The notes under the pieces: generated by a model
The model's input: the letters and a program-made list of their open reading frames with translations, nothing else
What the model was told of the DNA's origin: nothing
The model's database searches: none
From: Baffinella frigidus
Taxonomy: Eukaryota > Cryptophyceae > Cryptomonadales > Baffinellaceae
Direction: 5' to 3'
Assembly (NCBI GenBank): GCA_026770585.1
Contig: MU646314.1
Coordinates: 1,380,302 to 1,396,903, forward strand
Length of the DNA: 16,602 nucleotides
Shown here: one piece after another, positions 14,905-16,602 of the stretch
Layout: every line of letters begins with the position of its first letter
How positions within the stretch are numbered: the stretch's first letter is position 1
Position numbers and translations under genes: made by a program

Positions 14905-16585
14905 AAGACAGGCAGACCGACACAGAGCGTGACAAGAGAGAGAGAGTGGTACCATGCTGCGTCCGTGGAGAACGAAATTCTCACCAGTGAAACTGCGTGG
15001 CATGTTCGGGTGGGTGAAATGGCGTGGGGTGGAGTGATGCTATCTGATGTAACTGCTGATGTAACACCCGAGATGCTATCCGATCTAACCTTCTCGGGGT
15101 GGCAGGTCACTGCGAGCCAGGATGTTTTACCGTAAGTCAACAAAGCTGACCCTCGGCAGTACGTTGCCATTTTGTTTAGATGGACCTGCTCTGGGAGCAG
15201 GCATTTGACTTGAGGCGCTGGCTTTCAGGGGGAGTTGACTTAGGCGAAATGTTCTTGCTCCGAGTGCAGGTGGATGTGGTGGACGGGCAGTCGCGGATGG
15301 ACCCTCTCCCGATCCTGGACATTGCCGCTCTCGGCTCTTTCCACGATGTCCAGGTACTCTTTTTAACGAGACAGGAAAAAATTGTATCAGGTACCCAACA
15401 CACGCATCCTGCAAAACGGCTCCAAGGTTGGCAATAGGCAATGGAGAAGAAAACACGCGAACACACCCGAAGCCGGGCGTTTTCCTCGATCTCGGCGTTG
15501 TTGCCATCCAGTAGAATATCATCGTTGACCTGTAGAACGGCGTGTGAGGATGAACGCCCTTCCGAACCTGGACATCGCGGCACTCGGCTCCTGCCACGAT
15601 GTCCAGGTGCTCTTTTTAACGAGACAGGCAAAATTTGGATCCTTTCACCCTCCGGAGGGGGGGAGGTAGGTTTCGAGACGCGGGGATGCAGTGACAAAGT
15701 GGCGTTTGATGCACTGGCACTGCCCCACCCGGGCACTATTCCGATCCTGGACATCGCGGCCCTCGGCTCCCCACGCAGGGCTGGAGGGGGGTGTATTCCA
15801 AAGTCATTTCTTTGAGGGAACTCGGTATTCAAAAGTCAATTTCCACCAGAAAACGGCTCCAAGAACGCGCTAATGGCTCCAAAAACCCGCTTGGAATACG
15901 CCAAACCGAACCCCAGGCGAGAATACGCGCGGCTGGGCAAGGGGTGCGTCCGTGCTCTGGCCCGCCCCTGGGTAGGAGGTGGACTTAGAATCCATCCGGA
16001 ACATGCTCGTATGATCGGCCGACACGAGGTACAGTATGTGGCACACTGCGTAGCATGTGCGGCACTGACGCTGATTGTTTGGCAATAAATGATCAATCTC
16101 GCTGTCCCGCCCCTGTGCAGGTACGGTTCCTCGGGGCGCACACATCGTGTGTTCGCAACACCATTCAACACTTGCCTTCGGAGGGGGGGGGGGCGTAGCC
16201 TGACGGGGAAGGCCGCTCGCCAAAAACAGATACGGGCGGAGGTGAAGAAGTGGGGTGTGGCAGGGACCCACGCCAGGATGATCGAGGGAAACCGACGCCT
16301 TATCCACGTAACATCTGACGTGTGTGCAGGTGCGGTTCCTCGGGGCGCACCGAGGAGCGTTCAGAGTACGGCGTTGGTAGGTAGCCACTCAAAGCTGACC
16401 GGTCAGTCAGTCAGTCAGTCAGTCAGTCAGTCAGTTGGTCAGTCAGTTGGTCAGTCAGTTGGTCAGTCAGTCCCCCAATGTTGGAAGGTGTATCCTCCCT
16501 GAACAATCACATGATGTGCGAGCAGGTGCGGTTCCTCGGGGCGCACCGCTCGGGTGTCGCCCCGCGCATCGAACTCAAGTTCCAG
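1249..16585 (+). CDS. Large repeat-containing, cysteine-rich putative extracellular protein; 15 internal exons, both ends outside window
   Basis: Fifteen exons join with AG..GT junctions and matching phases into 1602 nt (534 codons) with no stop and no start, so this is the middle of a longer gene. Residues about 1-190 and 191-255 form tandem beta-rich repeats. Recurring motifs are GLTLPGFGIPL, FTPQMSLHPGE, LKDFTGP, GTWTVENQ, LVVIPGV and ITAGASIRIKLPGFTGG. Residues about 255-425 are a cysteine-rich module with 14 Cys and the core YGEVCGPWD..CCSSWCFV..C..ISYDTC. Repeat signatures then resume with ASWTEADQYL, VTIIVPSEVGMRIPPSGLALNDP, LDIAALGSF and GVAPRIELKFQ. Similar LPGFTG and WC..WCYV-type repeats occur, as far as I recall, in very large predicted surface proteins of algae and other protists. 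NxT/S sites (NQT, NTT, NAS) and the even Cys number fit a secreted or extracellular region. No signal peptide or membrane segment lies in the window. Function is unknown; exon structure is well supported, family assignment is from memory. Confidence 0.83.
1549..1602 (+). repeat. Echo of exon 1 donor edge
   Basis: Copy of exon 1 from gtcccgctcgacgaccc to gtcacg and on through the donor region (gtttgcgcccgcctct). A few substitutions only. The exon's 5' half is absent. Confidence 0.8.
1606..2166. other. Intron 1 stretch without recognisable features
   Basis: AT-richer than the exons. Small ORFs on both strands here have no repeat-family motifs and no convincing splice sites. I see nothing that supports a gene. 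Confidence 0.4.
2167..2193 (+). repeat. Weak echo of exon 2 interior
   Basis: tctcccgatctcgatcacc matches the exon 2 segment around 2365-2384 at 17 of 19 positions. Short, so only moderately supported. Confidence 0.45.
2342..2444 (+). CDS. Exon 2 (phase 0/1), repeat linker
   Basis: 34 codons plus one base: starts MIANQGDVLPTS and ends YTVAPTTA(G). Acceptor ccgcag at 2336-2341, donor gtatcg at 2445. The motif GDVLPTSI..RIGALAIAAYTV parallels exon 14 (GQSRMDPLPILDIAALGSF), which supports the frame. The split Gly codon is completed by exon 3, giving TTAGAEATIFISFTPQ. Confidence 0.78.
2455..2540 (+). repeat. Short tandem repeat, about 31 bp unit
   Basis: Three diverged copies of gaccgcaacggtccagggatgc immediately downstream of exon 2. 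Confidence 0.7.
2543..2913 (+). repeat. Degenerate heptamer minisatellite (GGGTTCC / GGGTTTC / GTGTTCC)
   Basis: About 45 seven-base units, G-rich on the plus strand, interrupted at 2611-2648 by an exon 2 echo. The regular GGG spacing resembles the GGGTTTA telomere heptamer and has G-quadruplex potential. Long ORFs in several frames here (RVPGSGFRV-type) are only translations of the repeat. Confidence 0.85.
2611..2648 (+). repeat. Echo of exon 2 donor edge inside the heptamer array
   Basis: 38 nt nearly identical to the end of exon 2 (ggccatcgcgg..ccaccgctg), followed by the same donor gtatc. It splits the heptamer array in two. Confidence 0.85.
2939..2953 (+). repeat. Echo of exon 3 acceptor edge
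   Basis: aggcgcggaggcgac is identical to the acceptor AG plus the first 13 nt of exon 3 (3000-3014). Confidence 0.6.
3002..3175 (+). CDS. Exon 3 (phase 1/1), LKDFTGP repeat core
   Basis: Longest exon, 174 nt. It encodes AEATIFISFTPQMSLHPGE, then FLQVFLKDFTGPSY, then SSKFVRGTWTV. Acceptor ggcag at 2997-3001; donor is a good consensus G|gtaact at 3176. FTPQMSL..GE..QVFLKDFTGP is the counterpart of VITAGASIRIKLPGFTGG in exon 7, so this is one unit of a tandem repeat. One LNTT sequon. Confidence 0.85.
3176..3630. other. Intron 3, first part; no gene
   Basis: Pyrimidine-rich stretches (about 3340-3430). A faint echo of exon 4's start, accagatgatgacactctt, lies at 3495-3514. No exon with family motifs. 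Confidence 0.4.
3631..3740 (+). repeat. Tandem duplication of an approximately 55 bp intron segment
   Basis: gataacgtgaccaaccagtg..gtgtttcctaagaaacaatccaac recurs immediately as cacgtgaccaactagtg..gtgtttcctgagaaacaatccaac with a small internal indel. Confidence 0.75.
3891..3910 (+). repeat. Echo of exon 4 acceptor edge
   Basis: After tggttgacag, the bases gtaacgaaatgatgacgctc resemble the start of exon 4 (agaaccagatggtgacgctg), and the preceding tggttg is also shared. Confidence 0.5.
3940..4044 (+). CDS. Exon 4 (phase 1/1)
   Basis: Encodes ENQMVTLFVNEEVPALEIT and KIVIPDFLGGITTPAS. Acceptor gtggcag at 3933-3939, donor gtacag at 4045. Joined to exon 3 it gives GTWTVENQMVTLFVNEE, matching ASWTEADQYLVLTTHF at the exon 12/13 junction. 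A full second copy of most of this exon lies at 4252-4363. Confidence 0.85.
4045..4251 (+). repeat. Intron segment carrying two echoes of exon 4 donor edge
   Basis: 4119-4139 and 4226-4247 each repeat the last 21 nt of exon 4 plus its donor (gcatcactacccccgcgtctg then gtaaac; gcatcaccgtccccgcgtccg then gtagga). The AT-rich tract at 4045-4118 recurs after exon copy 4252-4363. Confidence 0.85.
4252..4363 (+). pseudogene. Second copy of exon 4, probably not spliced in frame
   Basis: 112 nt, open, ending with the same 3' edge and donor (gtacag at 4364), 319 bp downstream of exon 4. Reads DPTPPALSLFVNEEVPALEI then TKIVIPDFIGGTTVPAS. The first 20 or so bases are unrelated to exon 4, and the only nearby acceptor (ggtag at 4251) is phase 0, whereas exons 3 and 4 end in phase 1. 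Joining it to either would shift the frame to a TGA. It looks like a dead duplicate, although almost all third-position identity is kept. Confidence 0.7.
4364..4500 (+). repeat. Duplicated intron 4 segment with a further exon 4 echo
   Basis: Copy of 4045-4165: cgcactcttctttgggataatg, attattgtcagata, then the exon 4 edge at 4437-4458 with gtaaacatcccgcggcaatacc. Confidence 0.85.
4622..4806. repeat. Long hairpin, 74-bp arms
   Basis: Arms 4622-4695 and 4733-4806 are inverted copies (ataggaccaccagcggacc / ggtccggtggtggtcctat outside; cttgcaaccgagg / cctcggttgcaag inside) with a 37-nt loop. About 33 inner base pairs are almost perfect. Probably a foldback transposon remnant. Confidence 0.85.
4856..5300 (+). 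repeat. Direct repeat pair (4860-4937 and 5224-5300) around a MITE
   Basis: Both contain accgaggctg..gctgagcagga, a gagagcgagcgagaga tract, and actgagccgcgc..ctc/gcacgca. The block between them holds the family C element at 5052-5210. The ORFs on either strand here are compositional. Confidence 0.65.
5052..5210. mobile_element. MITE-like TIR element, family C, copy 1
   Basis: 159 bp with termini cacacagcgggccacgaag and cttcgaagtccgctgtgtg, inverted with few mismatches. The body is shared with 11583-11743 and 14075-14180 (cgttacc..tatccg..gaaccccc, tgtccctacggg). Confidence 0.8.
5384..5410. repeat. Perfect short palindrome
   Basis: gagcatggtcgc, three-base loop, gcgaccatgctc: 12-bp perfect arms. 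Confidence 0.8.
5492..5544 (+). CDS. Exon 5 (phase 1/0), 53 nt micro-exon
   Basis: Completes the Gly split in exon 4 and reads GIGVVSEVLISSNAFNGE. Acceptor atcgcag at 5485-5491, donor gtgcgt at 5545. Support is the exact phase match (exon 4 ends TCCG, this begins GCATC) plus the position of the repeat's linker segment. Confidence 0.75.
5545..6179. other. Intron 5, first part; no exon accepted
   Basis: Weak echo of exon 5's end (caacggcgaggtgtgcc, about 5672-5688). A stretch at 6026-6086 between tag and gtacag is open in more than one frame, but its phases do not fit exons 5 and 6, so it is not called. Confidence 0.4.
6180..6342 (+). repeat. Echo of intron 5 end plus exon 6 start (copy 1)
   Basis: 6180-6304 resembles 6608-6719 (gataacaccggcgcg.., aaaaatatgattaaat.., pyrimidines, cag). 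6305-6342 matches the first 38 nt of exon 6 (gtggatccgacggtgctagc) with few changes, then diverges. Duplicated unit spacing is 415 bp. Confidence 0.85.
6448..6492 (+). repeat. Echo of exon 6 start (copy 2)
   Basis: After ctccctcag, 45 nt matching exon 6 (gtggacccaaccgtgctggt..atccccggggtg), frame kept (VDPTVLVSLVVIPGV), then unrelated sequence. Confidence 0.85.
6720..6845 (+). CDS. Exon 6 (phase 0/0)
   Basis: 42 codons beginning VDPTVLASLVVIPGVVRNT and ending EVRLRLQSQQ. It has a strong polypyrimidine tract and cag at 6705-6719. The donor gtgtgt at 6846 is the first unit of a GT microsatellite. The 5' part is echoed twice upstream and the 3' part once downstream; this is the only copy with both halves. 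Confidence 0.85.
6846..6942 (+). repeat. GT/GA microsatellite at the exon 6 donor
   Basis: About eight GT units directly at the donor, then long GA and GGGA runs. It separates exon 6 from a copy of its own tail. Confidence 0.95.
6945..6989 (+). repeat. Echo of exon 6 donor edge
   Basis: 45 nt in frame, AGAVVEVRLHLQSQQ versus AGAVAEVRLRLQSQQ in the exon; ends caacag followed by gtcccc. Confidence 0.88.
7007..7227. mobile_element. MITE-like TIR element, family B, copy 1
   Basis: 221 bp with perfect 12-bp ends ccactcgaggct / agcctcgagtgg and a longer imperfect TIR. A central hairpin has arms 7075-7095 and 7100-7120 (gtttggttacgtatctgctcg, one mismatch). Closely related to 10468-10676. Confidence 0.88.
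7367..7445 (+). CDS. Exon 7 (phase 0/1), LPGFTGG motif
   Basis: Encodes VITAGASIRIKLPGFTGGS and DCWRLPT plus one base. Acceptor atcgcag at 7360-7366, donor gtacac at 7446. Exon 6 plus 7 reads LQSQQVITAGASIRIKLPGFTGG, the second occurrence of the repeat core after exon 3. The first Cys of the cysteine-rich module is here (SDCWR). Confidence 0.87.
7555..7576 (+). repeat. Echo of exon 7 donor edge
   Basis: gactgctggcgcctccctac plus GG is identical to the last 22 nt of exon 7, again followed by gtac. Confidence 0.85.
7702..7841 (+). repeat. Dispersed repeat G, copy 1
   Basis: Contains gcgcgttcttggagcc twice, then attgacttttcaatgcc and ccctccagccctgcgtgg. An inverted, diverged copy lies at 15772-15905. 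No TIR seen. Confidence 0.75.
7845..7876. repeat. Perfect palindrome, 15-bp arms
   Basis: ccgggcgtcccacat, two bases, then atgtgggacgcccgg. It lies exactly between dispersed repeat G and a half family B element. Confidence 0.9.
7877..7974 (-). mobile_element. Half of a family B element, inverted
   Basis: The reverse complement matches the right half of 10468-10676: gtgaccaaacgccc, tttgtgtgaaaattactac, cttcacttgtaaa, ttttaaaatggtcacattt. The outer terminus is replaced by the palindrome at 7845-7876. Confidence 0.8.
8070..8392 (+). repeat. Duplicated intron 7 end with exon 8 acceptor echo
   Basis: 8070-8236 and 8262-8400 share gcaagtaagg..acaaggtgt, ggtggggtgg..cgcag and the first bases of exon 8 (ggtcacc / ggtcgcc; echo at 8229-8236). 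Three tandem gtggctgatcaaaa units lie at 8331-8373. Confidence 0.7.
8393..8499 (+). CDS. Exon 8 (phase 1/0), cysteine-rich module start
   Basis: Encodes (G)SPGLMDRCLHTNPADARYC then MPLQTITSTTQDTNYQ. Acceptor gcgcag at 8387-8392, donor gtatcc at 8500. Two Cys. Exon tail plus the first 70 or so intron bases are duplicated at 8660-8780. Confidence 0.82.
8500..8780 (+). repeat. Tandem duplications of exon 8 tail and intron 8 start
   Basis: 8660-8707 copies the last part of exon 8 (ctgcatgccc..caggacac), and 8708-8780 copies the first 70 or so bases of intron 8 (aaccctgcgtc..gtcttcgtat). A third, intron-only copy is at 8612-8655 (cttcgtatacggtgtatac). Each ends tatgactctgggta. Confidence 0.85.
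8835..9009. mobile_element. MITE-like TIR element, family E
   Basis: 175 bp with ends accaagaatactacgggtaa and ttacccgtagtattcttggt (perfect 20 bp, continuing imperfectly). A partial right end recurs at 9123-9165. Confidence 0.88.
9066..9240 (+). repeat. Direct repeat with partial family E end
   Basis: ttactctcgaaacaggtcctagataggccc at about 9067 recurs at about 9179; between them lies a right-end fragment of family E (9123-9165). Confidence 0.75.
9326..9461. mobile_element. TIR element related to family C (subfamily D), copy 1
   Basis: Ends ccacagtgggcttcgaggg and ccgtagtccactgtgtgg; body with agttgactttngat shared with 10055-10191. Confidence 0.65.
9498..9511 (+). repeat. Echo of exon 9 acceptor edge
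   Basis: cgcag then gacgaggggggttg, matching exon 9's acceptor and first codons. Confidence 0.6.
9636..9701 (+). CDS. Exon 9 (phase 0/0), 22 codons
   Basis: Encodes DEGGCYFRPRLRIGAHNELP then QK. Acceptor ctcgcag at 9629-9635, donor gtgcga at 9702. One Cys. Both edges have echoes: the 5' edge at 9498-9511 and the 3' edge with donor at 9928-9952. Confidence 0.8.
9756..9928. mobile_element. Foldback element bracketed by exon 9 and its echo
   Basis: Arms 9756-9782 and 9902-9928 (agcgctgtg.agagaagttggccac) plus an inner pair (aattggagcc / ggctccaatt). Its right arm ends exactly where the exon 9 donor echo begins. Confidence 0.8.
9928..9952 (+). repeat. Echo of exon 9 donor edge
   Basis: tctgcacacaccgaatttcc then gcagaag followed by gtgcgc: copy of the last 25 or so nt of exon 9 and its donor with several substitutions. 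Confidence 0.7.
10055..10191. mobile_element. TIR element of subfamily D, copy 2
   Basis: Left ccatgcggtgggctacgaagg, right gtagcccaccgtgtgg; internal ccagttgactttcaataaaaggt matches the copy ending at 9461. Confidence 0.65.
10321..10357 (+). repeat. Interstitial telomeric repeat, (TTTAGGG)5
   Basis: Five perfect heptamers, plant/algal type, G-rich on the plus strand. Followed after 26 bases by an accagaa minisatellite (10384-10437). Confidence 0.95.
10384..10437 (+). repeat. Minisatellite of aaaccag/aaaccat heptamers
   Basis: Seven or so degenerate 7-bp units. Confidence 0.8.
10468..10676. mobile_element. MITE-like TIR element, family B, copy 2
   Basis: 209 bp, ends ccactcgaggctagaaatg / catttctagcctcgaatgg; centre hairpin ggtcacgtaacgggcggaat / attccgcccgatacgtgacc. 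Lies between the two opposed telomeric repeat blocks. Confidence 0.88.
10752..10840 (+). repeat. Interstitial telomeric repeat, (CCCTAAA)5, decaying into an A/C-rich tract
   Basis: Five CCCTAAA units, then degraded forms (ccccaaa, cctaaaa, cctcaaa, ccaaaccc) up to the exon 10 acceptor at 10844. Confidence 0.95.
10845..10920 (+). CDS. Exon 10 (phase 0/1)
   Basis: Encodes VGACACLNNPAITASVTAAF then STAYP plus one base. Acceptor ctcgcag at 10838-10844 lies directly behind an A/C-rich tract that grades out of the CCCTAAA array at 10752. Donor gtccgt at 10921. Two Cys (ACAC). No echo of this exon was found, unlike most others. Confidence 0.78.
10921..11431. other. Intron 10, first part; no gene
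   Basis: Short tandem aagtcactcc units (10926-11000) and C-rich sequence. No exon or TIR element recognised. Confidence 0.45.
11432..11571. mobile_element. Foldback element with 50-bp arms
   Basis: cctgaaaaccgggtagtcaag at the left and ctaactacccggttttcagg at the right; arms continue as taccgtaggc repeats to about 11483 and 11520. One arm recurs at 761-815. Confidence 0.85.
11583..11743. mobile_element. MITE-like TIR element, family C, copy 2
   Basis: 161 bp, ends ccacacagtgggctacgaagg and cttcgaagtccgctgtgtgg, flanked by TA on both sides (possible TA target duplication). Confidence 0.85.
11830..11976 (+). repeat. Dispersed repeat H, copy 1
   Basis: gagattgataatttattgcc through gactccacctcctacc. 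An inverted copy about 85 percent alike is at 15965-16110. Both translate to EIDNLLPN-type sequence on the repeat's forward strand, but frames break differently in the two copies. Confidence 0.8.
12192..12358 (+). CDS. Exon 11 (phase 1/0), CCSSWCFV cysteine-rich core
   Basis: Begins by completing an Asp codon: (D)ETRGAIPANYGEVCGPWD, then ADTCDNLWLGKTGPQCC, then SSWCFVSASCVSSVRWQ. Six Cys. Acceptor cctcag at 12186-12191, donor gtcctc at 12359. The pattern YGxxCxxWD..C..CCxxWCFVxxxC is the most diagnostic part of the protein; I recall WC..WCYV modules like it in algal and protist surface proteins. The module is probably a small disulfide-bonded domain. Confidence 0.85.
12359..12510 (+). repeat. 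CT- and CG-rich simple sequence at intron 11 start
   Basis: Runs of ctctctct, gcgcgcgc and gctcgctc. Alternating GC (12458-12470) could form Z-DNA. Long Ser/Arg-rich ORFs on both strands here are artefacts. Confidence 0.8.
12764..13062 (+). repeat. Duplicated intron 11 segment before exon 12
   Basis: ctcctcgatcta..atttgaccactcgc at 12768-12800 recurs at 12978-13010. The latter is expanded into tandem gaatttgaccactcgct units ending at the exon 12 acceptor. Confidence 0.7.
13063..13212 (+). CDS. Exon 12 (phase 0/0), end of cysteine-rich module
   Basis: Encodes GLTGGTPRTISYDTCADNEQ, then VDTCLWKQADEAGV, then ASWTEADQYL. Acceptor tgacag at 13057-13062, donor gtgccc at 13213. ISYDTC plus a second Cys close the cysteine-rich module, and ASWTEADQYL opens the next beta repeat. 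The last 27 nt with the donor recur downstream at 13556-13582 without change and at 13417-13441 with changes. Confidence 0.83.
13417..13441 (+). repeat. Echo of exon 12 donor edge, copy 1
   Basis: gtggactcatgcggatcagt then acctg with donor gtgcac. Confidence 0.8.
13552..13582 (+). repeat. Echo of exon 12 donor edge, copy 2
   Basis: The 27 nt tcgtggactgaggcggatca through cctg are identical to exon 12; donor gtacgc. Confidence 0.88.
13640..13862 (+). repeat. Tandem duplication of intron 12 end
   Basis: cgcgatgttataggcttccaac..ccctaaccccc (about 13638-13700) and cgcgacgttgtgggtgtccaac..cctaacccccc (about 13786-13850). Only the second ends in an acceptor. Confidence 0.75.
13863..13979 (+). CDS. 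Exon 13 (phase 0/0), VPSEVGMRIPPSG motif
   Basis: 39 codons: VLTTHFDIMAFLPVTIIVPS, then EVGMRIPPSGLALNDPAFK. Acceptor is a C-rich tract ending ctcag at 13862; donor gtccag at 13980. The donor is chosen because three downstream echoes all keep TTCAAG or TTCCAG followed by gtcc. Without splicing the frame runs into a TAG at 14013-14015. Confidence 0.83.
14038..14059 (+). repeat. Echo of exon 13 donor edge, copy 1
   Basis: gctcaacgaccctgccttcaag followed by gtccgc. Confidence 0.85.
14075..14180. mobile_element. Truncated family C element, copy 3
   Basis: Left end ccacacagcgggctacgcagg and body as at 11583; the right TIR is missing, cut at the next exon 13 echo. Confidence 0.75.
14183..14206 (+). 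repeat. Echo of exon 13 donor edge, copy 2
   Basis: gcactcaacgacccggcttt then caag with gtccgc; one mismatch to the exon. Confidence 0.88.
14230..14282 (+). repeat. ggttgatggt minisatellite
   Basis: Degenerate 7-bp units gttgatg/gttaagg. Confidence 0.75.
14299..14365 (+). repeat. Duplicated intron 13 segment with exon 13 echo, copy 3
   Basis: tgaccaaatcgaggatgcag..gagccgtttccgggca parallels 13993-14036; 14345-14365 (tcaaagacccggcattccag) is a third, more diverged donor echo followed by gtccgc. Confidence 0.8.
14430..14491. repeat. Hairpin, 22-bp arms
   Basis: ggccatgttgctttcgatccgt and acggatcgacagcaacatgg-cc with one mismatch, 18-nt loop. Confidence 0.85.
14554..14660 (-). mobile_element. 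Family A element fragment, inverted
   Basis: Its reverse complement matches the right part of 31-169 (ggataagattctagta, ctgtatccgtgaagc, agtgg terminus). Confidence 0.75.
14658..15119 (+). repeat. Diverged direct repeats in intron 13
   Basis: atcggatctaactttctctg at 14659 recurs as atccgatctaaccttctcgg at 15077, each followed by ggtggcaggt; ccaccagtgaaa and tcaccagtgaaa also recur. No exon accepted. Confidence 0.6.
14836..14918 (+). repeat. CAGA tetranucleotide microsatellite
   Basis: About 17 CAGA units, then degenerate. Cys-Leu-Ser-Val and Asp-Arg-Gln-Thr ORFs here are translations of it. Confidence 0.95.
15270..15353 (+). CDS. Exon 14 (phase 0/0)
   Basis: 28 codons: VDVVDGQSRMDPLPILDIAA then LGSFHDVQ. 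Acceptor agtgcag at 15263-15269, donor gtactc at 15354. It aligns in position and sequence style with exon 2 (GDVLPTSI..RIGALAIAAY), as expected if exons 13-15 begin a new repeat unit. Confidence 0.8.
15550..15609 (+). repeat. Echo of exon 14 donor edge, copy 1
   Basis: 57 nt matching the end of exon 14 (cctggacatcgcggcactcg..gatgtccag); downstream intron bases gtgctctttttaacgagacagg also match 15354-15374. Confidence 0.88.
15741..15771 (+). repeat. Echo of exon 14 interior, copy 2
   Basis: ccgatcctggacatcgcggc then cctcggctcc, cut off where the inverted repeat G copy begins. Confidence 0.85.
15772..15905 (-). repeat. Dispersed repeat G, copy 2 (inverted)
   Basis: cacgcagggctggagg at its left is the complement of the right end at 7841; contains ggctccaagaacgcgc. 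Confidence 0.75.
15965..16110 (-). repeat. Dispersed repeat H, copy 2 (inverted)
   Basis: Complement of 11830-11976: ggtaggaggtggac at the left and ggcaataaatgatcaatctc at the right. Confidence 0.8.
16121..16143 (+). repeat. Echo of exon 15 acceptor edge, copy 1
   Basis: ctgtgcag then gtacggttcctcggggcgca; diverges after 22 nt. Confidence 0.85.
16330..16352 (+). repeat. Echo of exon 15 acceptor edge, copy 2
   Basis: gtgtgcag then gtgcggttcctcggggcgca and ccg, identical to exon 15 for 23 nt, then diverges. Confidence 0.88.
16401..16472 (+). repeat. GTCA microsatellite with a 12-bp higher-order unit
   Basis: Seven pure GTCA units followed by three ggtcagtcagtt units, between the last exon 15 echo and exon 15. 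Confidence 0.95.
16526..16585 (+). CDS. Exon 15 (phase 0/0), last exon in window
   Basis: 20 codons: VRFLGAHRSGVAPRIELKFQ. Acceptor cgagcag at 16519-16525, donor gtcctc at 16586. It corresponds to GAEATIFISFTPQ of exons 2/3. The gene continues beyond the window. Two truncated echoes of the 5' edge lie upstream at 16121 and 16330. Confidence 0.78.
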
Positions 16586-16602
16586 GTCCTCCCCCCCCCC
16601 CC

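Noticed and set aside
14680-15135. 151-codon ORF with a DRQT repeat
   Set aside because: Driven by the CAGA microsatellite; the flanks have no family motif.
15176-15832. 218-codon minus-strand ORF over exon 14 and its echoes
   Set aside because: Antisense shadow of exon 14 and its copies; no motif of its own and no splice or start context.

Overview
The window looks like nuclear DNA of a GC-rich, repeat-laden eukaryote, most likely an alga with plant-type telomeres. It has spliceosomal introns with GT..AG ends. There are two blocks of the TTTAGGG/CCCTAAA heptamer (10321-10357 and 10752-10789), many short terminal-inverted-repeat elements, and long microsatellites. I see no bacterial operon, ribosome-binding-site layout, tRNA or rRNA. 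The exact organism cannot be read from the sequence; a large-genome green (prasinophyte-like) alga is my guess.

One plus-strand gene appears to run through the whole window and out of both ends. No single long ORF shows it because it is cut into short exons (53-174 nt). I assembled 15 consecutive exons: 1249-1383, 2342-2444, 3002-3175, 3940-4044, 5492-5544, 6720-6845, 7367-7445, 8393-8499, 9636-9701, 10845-10920, 12192-12358, 13063-13212, 13863-13979, 15270-15353 and 16526-16585. Every junction is AG..GT, every intron phase matches (0,1,1,1,0,0,1,0,0,1,0,0,0,0), and the total is 1602 nt, or 534 codons without a stop. The product looks like a large extracellular or surface protein. Two or more beta-rich repeats (motifs FTPQMSLHPGE..LKDFTGP, TAGASIRIKLPGFTGG, IVPSEVGMRIPPSGLALNDP) are interrupted by a cysteine-rich module with a CCSSWCFV core.

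The introns (about 280-1280 nt) are the striking part. Most exons are accompanied by one to four diverged partial copies of themselves. These copies hold the exon's 5' edge with its acceptor, or its 3' edge with its donor. They sit in the adjoining introns and are often flanked by duplicated intron sequence. Between them lie at least five families of MITE-like inverted-repeat elements, long hairpins, minisatellites (839-1058; a GGGTTCC-type heptamer array at 2543-2913), microsatellites, and a head-to-head pair of interstitial telomeric repeats.

Layout: 1-1248 upstream intron with a TIR element and a minisatellite. 1249-5544: exons 1-5, first beta-rich repeat, exon 4 duplicated. 5545-7445: exons 6-7 with multiple exon-6 echoes. 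7446-13212: exons 8-12 (cysteine-rich module) among most of the MITEs. 13213-16602: exons 13-15, second repeat, each exon with two or three echoes. All other long ORFs in the window are low-complexity or frame shadows.
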